In this document: in pieces, positions 58,037 through 64,000 of the stretch
Position numbering within the stretch: the first letter of the stretch is position 1
Layout of the letters: each line of letters begins with the position of its first letter
Origin: Candidatus Ornithobacterium hominis
GTDB lineage: Bacteria; Bacteroidota; Bacteroidia; Flavobacteriales; Weeksellaceae
DNA: 64,000 nucleotides
Reading direction: 5' to 3'
NCBI RefSeq assembly: GCF_951229915.1
Contig: NZ_OX579588.1
Span: 1,972,910-2,036,909, forward strand
The notes under the pieces: model-generated
Databases searched by the model: none
The model's input: only the letters and a program-made list of their open reading frames with translations
Told to the model about the DNA's origin: nothing
Position numbers and translations under genes: made by a program

Positions 58037-60832
58037 TTAATGTGCTTCAAACCAATTTTCACCAACTCCCGCTTCTACGACTAGCGGTACGTTAAACTTC
58101 ACAGCATTTTCCATCGTATTCTTTATAATGGGTTGTACGGCTTCCAATTCTGTTTTTGGCACTTCAAATACCAATTCATCGTGTACCTGCAAGAGCATTT
58201 TGGTTTTAAATTCTTGGTTTAAAATCTTGTGTAATTTCACCATCGCAACTTTGATGATGTCTGCTGCGCTTCCCTGTATTGGGGCGTTTACGGCGTTTCG
58301 TTCTGCGTGGCTTCTTACCACATGATTTCGGGAATTGATCTCGCGCAAATATCTTCTTCTTCCCAATATGGTTTCTACAAAACCTTGTTTTCTTGCTAAA
58401 GCTACTTGCTCATCCATATACTTTTTTAGCATCGGGTAAGATTCAAAATAAGCATCAATCATATCCTTAGACTCGGCTCGGCTGAGTTTGGTTTGCTCAC
58501 TTAACCCAAACGCCGAAACGCCGTAAATGATGCCAAAATTCACGGTTTTGGCATTACTCCGTTGCGTGCGGGTAACTTCATTGATTGGGATACTATAAAT
58601 TTTTGCGGCTGTTGCTGTATGAATGTCTTCGTGGTTGAGAAAAGAATTTATCATCGCTTCATCGCCGCTCAGACCAGCGATCAGGCGGAGCTCTATCTGA
58701 GAATAATCAGCTGCTAGCAACAAATGCTCATCATCTTTTGCTACAAAGGCTTTTCTTACTTCTTGCCCGCGCTCGGTACGGATGGGGATATTTTGCAAAT
58801 TGGGATTATTTGATGCCAATCGCCCAGTAGCTGCTACCGTCTGTGCAAAAACGGTGTGTACTCTACCCGTTTTGGGATTGATTTCCTTGGGCAAAGCTTC
58901 TACGTAGGTTGATTTTAACTTTTGTAATTGACGATAAATTAAGACGTGTTCCACCATCGGGTGTTTGTCTTGAATTTTAAGCAAAATATCTTCTGAGGTC
59001 GAGTATTGCCCTGTGCGCGTTTTCTTCGGATTTTTAATTACCTTCAGCTCATCGAAGAGGATTTCTCCCAGTTGCTTGGGGGAATTGATATTAAATTCAT
59101 GCCCAGCGTCTGAGAAGATTTGCTTTTCTAACTTGGCTAAATCTGTTTCTAGTTCTTGGCTTAAATTCTCTAAGACATTGGTATCCAGTGAGATTCCTTC
59201 TTGTTCCATTCCTGCTAAGACATGCACTAAGGGGAATTCCACTTCTTGCAATAATGCTTCTCCTTTCTTTACTTCATTTAACTTGTGGCTAAATATTTCT
59301 TTCAGTTGCAGAGTCACGTCCGTGTCTTCTACTGCATATTCAGTTTGGGTATCTAAATCAACTTCTTTAAAGCTTTTTTGGTTTTTCCCCTTTTTCCCGA
59401 TGAGTGCCTCAATTTTCACTGTTTTGTAGTTCAAATAAGTTTCTGCCAAAACATCCAAGTTATGTCGCATATCAGGATTTATCACATAATGCGCTACCAT
59501 CGTATCAAAAATTGGTGCTGAAATCTGAAGCCCGTACTGGCTCAGCACTTTCATATCGTACTTTAAATTTTGTCCTATTTTCAGAATAGAAGGATTTTCT
59601 AAAATTGGTTTAAATTTCTGAGCTAAGGCTTTCGCTTGCTCAAAATCTTCTGGGAACTTAACGTAATAGCCTTTCCCGCCTTCATAAGAAAATGCGATGC
59701 CCACTAGTTCTGCTTCCAATGCCTTGATGGCTGTCGTCTCACAATCTACACAGATTTGCTTTTGCTTCTCTAAATTCTGAATCAGTAATTTTATAGGTAA
59801 ATCACTATCTACCAGCTGATAGTGGTGTTTGGTTGTGGAAATATCTGTAAAAATTTTATCCTTCACAGCTTCTTCCCCCTCATCATCAAATATTGAGATT
59901 TGTGCATGCAAAGATTCCGAAGCTGTTTTGTCTTCTACATCATAGGTTTTGTAAATGTTTTCTAGCAATCGTCTAAATTCCAGTTCTGCAAAAATTTCTT
60001 TAACCTTATCAAAATCAGGTACATCAACAGTATATTTTTCTTCGATAAAGTCTACTGGAGCATCTGTAATAATTTTTGCTAATTTTTTTGAGAGAAAAGC
60101 CAGTTCTCTATTTTCCATTACATTTTGTTTCAGCTTTCCTCTCAACTTCGCAATATTCTCATACAATCCCTCGAGAGAGCCGTATTCTTTTATAAATTTT
60201 TGAGCTGTTTTTGCCCCCACGCCTGGAATTCCCGGGATGTTATCCACGCTATCGCCCATCATTCCTAGGTAATCAACAACTTGTTCAGGACGGTCTACAC
60301 CAAATTTTTTCTTCACCTCTTCAATCCCCCAAACTTCAACGCCACCGCCCCGAGAGGCAGGTTTATACATTTTCACTTTATCTGTCACCAGCTGAGCGTA
60401 ATCCTTATCTGGCGTCATCATATAAGTTATGTAGCCTTGTTTTTCAGCCTTCCGGCTCAGCGTTCCAATCACATCATCAGCCTCATAGCCAGCAGCAAAC
60501 AGCACAGGAATGTGCATAGCGTTTAAAATCTCTTGAATGTAAGGCACCGCAGTACAGATTCCTTCTGGCGTTTCATTTCGGTTCGCTTTATATTCTGGGA
60601 AATAGTCGTGCCGCAGAGTTTGAATTTCCCCGACATCAAAGACTACGGCTAAATGTGTTGGCTTTTCTCGTCTGAGCAAATCAAGCAACGAGTTCATAAA
60701 CCCCATGATGGCCGATGTGTCTTGCCCTTTTGAGTTGATTATTGGATTTTTGATAAAGGCATAATATCCTCTGAAAATCAAGGCATAAGCATCAAGCAAA
60801 AAAAGTCTTTTATCTTTATCGGGTGTCAGCAT
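58037..60832 (-). CDS. polA: DNA polymerase I
   Basis: A 931-residue polymerase with three domains: 5'-3' exonuclease (residues about 1-300, with GDSVDNIPGIPGVGAKTA), a 3'-5' exonuclease-like domain (about 340-500, CVDCETTAIKALEAELVG with the exonuclease Asp/Glu), and the polymerase domain (LAADYSQIELRLIAGLS; RSNAKTVNFGIIYGVS; LQVHDELVFEVP). It fills gaps and removes RNA primers. It is preceded by a 459-bp gap and diverges from the cupin gene. Confidence 0.97.
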   Translation of the reverse strand: MLTPDKDKRLFLLDAYALIFRGYYAFIKNPIINSKGQDTSAIMGFMNSLLDLLRREKPTHLAVVFDVGEIQTLRHDYFPEYKANRNETPEGICTAVPYIQEILNAMHIPVLFAAGYEADDVIGTLSRKAEKQGYITYMMTPDKDYAQLVTDKVKMYKPASRGGGVEVWGIEEVKKKFGVDRPEQVVDYLGMMGDSVDNIPGIPGVGAKTAQKFIKEYGSLEGLYENIAKLRGKLKQNVMENRELAFLSKKLAKIITDAPVDFIEEKYTVDVPDFDKVKEIFAELEFRRLLENIYKTYDVEDKTASESLHAQISIFDDEGEEAVKDKIFTDISTTKHHYQLVDSDLPIKLLIQNLEKQKQICVDCETTAIKALEAELVGIAFSYEGGKGYYVKFPEDFEQAKALAQKFKPILENPSILKIGQNLKYDMKVLSQYGLQISAPIFDTMVAHYVINPDMRHNLDVLAETYLNYKTVKIEALIGKKGKNQKSFKEVDLDTQTEYAVEDTDVTLQLKEIFSHKLNEVKKGEALLQEVEFPLVHVLAGMEQEGISLDTNVLENLSQELETDLAKLEKQIFSDAGHEFNINSPKQLGEILFDELKVIKNPKKTRTGQYSTSEDILLKIQDKHPMVEHVLIYRQLQKLKSTYVEALPKEINPKTGRVHTVFAQTVAATGRLASNNPNLQNIPIRTERGQEVRKAFVAKDDEHLLLAADYSQIELRLIAGLSGDEAMINSFLNHEDIHTATAAKIYSIPINEVTRTQRSNAKTVNFGIIYGVSAFGLSEQTKLSRAESKDMIDAYFESYPMLKKYMDEQVALARKQGFVETILGRRRYLREINSRNHVVRSHAERNAVNAPIQGSAADIIKVAMVKLHKILNQEFKTKMLLQVHDELVFEVPKTELEAVQPIIKNTMENAVKFNVPLVVEAGVGENWFEAH

Positions 60833-61291
60833 AATTTCTTTTTTTGGCGCTAAAGATATTGAAAAACTTAGAGCCTGTTTAGGTTTTATCTTTAAATTTT
60901 TTTAAGGCTTAAAAAATTTTTTGAATAAAGTTAAGCTTATAAAATTAACCTGTAGTGCATTATAAAAAAAGTTACTCTGAAGATTAAAAACTAATTCATT
61001 AAGCTGAATCCCAAACAAATACAATGGATTAGCAACCTTGAAGCAAGTCACAAATTAATTTTGAAAGAATTTCGCTCAATTTCAGAAAATGACAAATTCT
61101 ATTTTAAAAAATAAATCTAATGTTAAAATTAATTCGACCTTAAATGCACAACGGCTATATGATATATATTTTGTATATTCGAAAAAAAATTAAATCAAGA
61201 GAAAGCTAATATAAATTCAATTGCTTCGACTAAATTGAATGTGATTTCTCCAACAGAAAAAAATTTAATAAACCTTAAAAATATAAAAAAT
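60833..61291. other. 459-bp AT-rich gene-free interval between polA and the cupin gene
   Basis: Contains a full AAGGCTT word (about 60903), the second copy of the shared element at 60932-60962, and the 15-mer AAATACAATGGATTA (61017-61031) that also lies upstream of greA. No ORF or RNA gene was recognised. Confidence 0.65.
60932..60962. repeat. copy B of the shared ~31-bp intergenic element
   Basis: Partner of 6102-6132 (about 28 of 31 positions identical). The surrounding sequence outside these bases is not related. Confidence 0.5.
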
Positions 61292-61633
61292 ATGAAGACA
61301 TCAAGTTTAATTCAAAACATTGAATACAATGCAGAAAAACCAAAAGTAGAACTTTTGTTGGATACAGAATTTACTAAAGAAATCAGAATTTTACTGAAAG
61401 CTGGGCAGGTAATGAAAGAGCACCAAACGCCATATCCTATTGTAGTTGAGTTATTTGAAGGTAAAATTGATTTCGGGGTAGAAGATGAAATTCATCACTT
61501 GACCAAAGGTGATATTTTAACTTTATCGGGCAAAGTTCCGCATGATTTAAAGGCTTTGGAAGACAGCATTATACGCCTTACTTTGTCTAAAGGAGATAAA
61601 ATTGAACGTGTAAAAGAGGTTTCTGAAAAGTGA
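61292..61633 (+). CDS. small cupin-domain protein
   Basis: A 113-residue single cupin: KAGQVMKEHQTPYPIVVELFEG (in pieces; Gly/His-type motif 1) and LTKGDILTLSGKVPHDLKAL (motif 2 with His). A start at MKTSSLIQ (61292) fits the fold; an earlier in-frame ATG at 61235 was rejected. Metal-binding His residues are present. It precedes the hemerythrin gene by 1 nt. Confidence 0.85.
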   Translation: MKTSSLIQNIEYNAEKPKVELLLDTEFTKEIRILLKAGQVMKEHQTPYPIVVELFEGKIDFGVEDEIHHLTKGDILTLSGKVPHDLKALEDSIIRLTLSKGDKIERVKEVSEK

Positions 61634-61634
61634 A

Positions 61635-62093
61635 ATGAACCCAAAACCTATTAAAAGAAAAACAGAACTGCAGGGCGTGAGCAGAGACCATCATCACGCT
61701 CTTCTACTGGTTTGGAAAATAAACAAAGGAATTTCTAATAAGATTGAACCGGAGCGAATCATCAATTACATCGGCTGGTTTAGGAAAGAACATTTAGAGC
61801 CTCATTTTACTGTAGAAGAGGAATTTATGTTCCCCGTTTTGGGCAATGAACATCCTAAGGTTCAACAAGCTTTGCATGAGCATATTCAGCTTTTGAGCCA
61901 AGCTAAAAATGCTGAAAATTATAAGGATTTAGAGAATTTTGCTAAACTTTTAAAAAATCACATTCGTTTTGAAGAAAGAGATTTATTTCAATTAATTCAA
62001 GAAAAAGCTACCCAAGAAGAATTAGATTTGATTGAAAAAAAACATCAAGATGAAAAATTTTGTGAGAGAACAGAAGATGAATTCTGGAAATAA
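61635..62093 (+). CDS. hemerythrin-domain protein
   Basis: A 152-residue four-helix protein: RDHHHALLLVWKI (first His), HLEPHFTVEEEFMFP (HxxxE diiron segment), HEHIQLL and LLKNHIRFEERDLF. The HHH..HF..EE..H..H order is the hemerythrin-like diiron pattern. It may sense or handle O2 or NO (inference). The gene overlaps the following membrane-protein start. Confidence 0.9.
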   Translation: MNPKPIKRKTELQGVSRDHHHALLLVWKINKGISNKIEPERIINYIGWFRKEHLEPHFTVEEEFMFPVLGNEHPKVQQALHEHIQLLSQAKNAENYKDLENFAKLLKNHIRFEERDLFQLIQEKATQEELDLIEKKHQDEKFCERTEDEFWK

Positions 62094-63237
62094 AAAATGG
62101 ATATATCGTTTTCTGTTTCTAGCTTTTTTATCCTTTTTTTTAGCAGGAATTTTAGGCGTCACTATGCGTTTTTATCCGTTCATTTCGGTCTCAATTCCTT
62201 TTGAAAATTTATTGCATTCACACTCGCATACCGCTCTTTTGGGCTGGGCATTTTTAGGCTGTACAACAGGTATTCTACATTGTTTTCCCATTGCAAAAAA
62301 AGCCTTGAAAAATTATTATTACCTTTTTTTTATATCTATTCTTGGTATGTTTTTTTCTTTTTTATACCAAGGGTATGGGCTTATAAGCATTTTATTTTCA
62401 ACACTATATATTTTTTTAGTTTATCACTTGTTTTGGAATCTGTATAGGAAAATTCATACAACTGGAACAGCTGATATATTGTTAAAAAGAAGCATTATTT
62501 GGTTTTATATCTCTACGCTTGGTATTTGGATTTTGGGGCCATCATCGGTCATTTTAGGCAAAGAACATTGGCTATACCATACCAGCATCCGATTTTTTTT
62601 ACATTATCAAATCAATGGCTGGTTATTTTACGCCATTTTGGGTTTAATACTTAAAAACAGACAGATAACATTCAATAATTTATGGATAATAAGACTGCTA
62701 GACGCATCTTTGATTCTCACAACTTTTCTTCCGCTATATTGGGTTGATAAAAATTTAATTTTTTACATCTTAAATGCCCTAGGTATCTTGGCTCAATTTG
62801 CATCTATATGTCTTTTAATCAATATATTATATAAATCAAAAATTATCATTCCGAAGAATATAATCACCATATGGTTAATTTTTATAGTAATCAAAGCCAT
62901 GAGCCAACTACCGACCTTGTTACCCAGCTTTGCAGAAGAATTAAAATTGAACAGAAGTTTAATTCTCACTTATCTTCATTGGGTCTTGCTCGGAATAGTT
63001 TCTTTTGGTTTAATTTTAAATTATTTAGACACAAAAATCATTCGTAACACGCCATTGTTTAAATTCTCATTCTATACACTTTTAGTAGGATTTTTAGCAA
63101 CAGAAGCCATTCTATTTTGTTTAGGAAACCACATTTATTTACGCCACAATACCGTTTTAATGGCAATTTTCTCTATCTTTTTACTGATTGGAATCACAGG
63201 ATTTTTATGGAAAATTTACCGTAGAAACATCATTTAA
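62077..63237 (+). CDS. multispanning membrane protein, possible heme-copper oxidase subunit I-like
   Basis: About 386 residues and 10-12 membrane segments, many of them aromatic. The first loop carries HSHTALLGWAFLGCTTG, a His pair like a heme ligand pattern of the oxidase subunit I/NO reductase superfamily; HWLYHTSIRFFLHYQINGWLFYA is a further His-rich helix. Start at 62077 (MNSGNKKW) gives a 17-nt overlap with the hemerythrin gene; 62050 is an alternative. The cupin-hemerythrin-membrane unit suggests NO or redox stress handling, unproven. Confidence 0.7.
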   Translation: MNSGNKKWIYRFLFLAFLSFFLAGILGVTMRFYPFISVSIPFENLLHSHSHTALLGWAFLGCTTGILHCFPIAKKALKNYYYLFFISILGMFFSFLYQGYGLISILFSTLYIFLVYHLFWNLYRKIHTTGTADILLKRSIIWFYISTLGIWILGPSSVILGKEHWLYHTSIRFFLHYQINGWLFYAILGLILKNRQITFNNLWIIRLLDASLILTTFLPLYWVDKNLIFYILNALGILAQFASICLLINILYKSKIIIPKNIITIWLIFIVIKAMSQLPTLLPSFAEELKLNRSLILTYLHWVLLGIVSFGLILNYLDTKIIRNTPLFKFSFYTLLVGFLATEAILFCLGNHIYLRHNTVLMAIFSIFLLIGITGFLWKIYRRNII

Positions 63238-63580
63238 CGCGCTGCATACCCATAAAACATTATTACATGATGTGCTTTTAAGTCATTAATATTTCTATCA
63301 AAATCTGAAAAAATATATAGAGATTCTTGAATTGATTGTGAATCAACAAGATTTTAACTCTTTTATTTCAATCGGGTAAACCTAATCACTTCTTTAGATT
63401 TATTTTAAAAATTACAATTTAATTTAATCTTATGAATTACATTTGGGCAGCATGCAGTATGCTAAATTTTCAGTGTTTTGAGTCAGTTTTTCATGATGCA
63501 TTAGGGGGGGAGATTAATAAAATTTCGTTTATAATAGTTAATTTGAAAATTTTAAATAAATTAGAGCCGAATTATAGTTT
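63238..63580. other. 343-bp gene-free interval before ybeY
   Basis: AT-rich, with a TACATTTG box (63438-63445) that may belong to the ybeY promoter and a G7 run near 63506. A small open frame here (63432 onward) overlaps ybeY and has no support. Confidence 0.6.
63438..63445 (+). promoter_or_regulatory. -7 box (TACATTTG), possible ybeY promoter
   Basis: A perfect TAnnTTTG match, 135 nt before the ybeY start. The leader would be long. Confidence 0.4.
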
Positions 63581-64000
63581 ATGTTACAATTTTTCTCAGA
63601 AACAAGATTTAAATTACAAGAACAAGAAATTTACCAAGATTGGCTTTTTGCTTGTGCCGATAAATTTAACAGGGAAATTTCTGATTTAAATTACATATTT
63701 TGTAGTGATAATTATCTGTTGAAAATTAATCAACAGCATTTAAATCATAATTACTATACAGACATTATTTCTTTTGATTATTCAGATGAGCATTCAGTTT
63801 CTGGTGATATTTTCATTAGCATTGACCGCGTAGCAGACAATGCTTTTGAGTATAATGAATTTTTTGATGTTGAATTGGCTCGTGTGATGGTACATGGGCT
63901 TTTGCATTTGGTAGGATTTAAAGACAAGACCGAAGAAGAAGCCAACGAAATGCGACTGATGGAAAATGAATGCTTGGCATTGCTTTATGCGTTTAACTAA
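63581..64000 (+). CDS. ybeY: endoribonuclease YbeY (16S rRNA maturation)
   Basis: A 139-residue metalloprotein complete to its stop at 63998-64000. It has YTDIISFDYSDEHSVSGDIFIS in pieces and the metal-binding MVHGLLHLVGFKDKTEEE. The usual third His of the H-x3-H-x5-H motif is replaced by Lys in this HGLLHLVGFKDK version, as in other Bacteroidota proteins. The start is ATG at 63581 (MLQFFSETRF). Confidence 0.93.
   Translation: MLQFFSETRFKLQEQEIYQDWLFACADKFNREISDLNYIFCSDNYLLKINQQHLNHNYYTDIISFDYSDEHSVSGDIFISIDRVADNAFEYNEFFDVELARVMVHGLLHLVGFKDKTEEEANEMRLMENECLALLYAFN

Noticed and set aside
60871..60893. GAGCCTGTTTAGG as an insertion-sequence end
   Set aside because: It looks like some Bacteroidota IS termini, but no transposase, second end or target duplication is visible.
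63432..63689. 85-codon frame before ybeY
   Set aside because: Overlaps ybeY in another frame and has no motif.

Overview
This window looks like a chromosomal segment of a low-GC (about one third G+C by eye) member of the Bacteroidota, most likely Flavobacteriales. The reasons are: promoters of the TAnnTTTG type in front of several genes; few Shine-Dalgarno sequences; many short SPII lipoproteins; family signatures typical of the phylum (DUF4271, DUF4296, a GlcN6P deaminase fused to a PIG-L domain, a two-domain acyltransferase, FISUMP and VGINT surface proteins, class II HMG-CoA reductase); and a clade II-like nitrous oxide reductase cluster. The genus cannot be settled from the sequence alone.

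Layout. 1-2290 (minus): polyprenol-phosphate sugar transferase, small lipoprotein, tyrA, partial aroQ. 2351-6070 (plus): DUF4271, hemD, a beta-barrel protein, a fused peptide-ABC ATPase. 6235-9954 (minus): M1-like peptidase with coaX, and an iron/cobalamin-type binding lipoprotein. 9999-10500: tRNA-Arg(ACG) followed by a decayed tyrosine-recombinase fragment. 10577-15198: nhaD, HMG-CoA reductase, a Rieske-fold lipoprotein, greA and a HIT protein. 15333-19911 (minus): Ig-like lipoprotein, metallo-hydrolase, GroES-like protein, fabI, an unknown protein. 20069-27197 (minus): a complete denitrification end-step cluster, Crp/Fnr regulator - cytochrome c - nosZ - membrane protein - nosL - nosD - nosF - nosY, with a clear Crp/Fnr-type operator. 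27341-46978: purL, rhodanese-thioredoxin lipoprotein, corA, an amino-sugar kinase/nucleotidyltransferase pair divergent from nagB, gyrB, an S9 peptidase, a VGINT surface protein, DUF808 and leuS. 47037-64000: lipid-linked glycan genes, maf, an OlsF-like acyltransferase, lysC, a gamma-carbonic-anhydrase-like protein, nfu, a FISUMP surface protein, polA, a cupin-hemerythrin-membrane protein operon and ybeY.

Four things stand out. (1) A 7-base core AAGGCTT, usually inside a T-run/A-run context (consensus TTTTTTAAGGCTTAAAAAA), recurs about 70 times on the two strands. It lies inside genes, at stop codons, between genes and, as inverted pairs, in terminators. It behaves like a DNA uptake signal or another genome-wide architecture word. 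(2) leuS carries an in-frame 471-bp insertion that encodes a DUF559 nuclease-like domain and is bounded by palindromic inverted repeats, so it looks like a protein-embedded mobile element. (3) The 3' end of the FISUMP gene is GC-rich and every Asn codon in it is AAC, resembling the variable region of a diversity-generating retroelement. (4) The two exported surface-protein genes each have simple repeats upstream: a 10-bp phased A-tract array and a (TG)12 tract.
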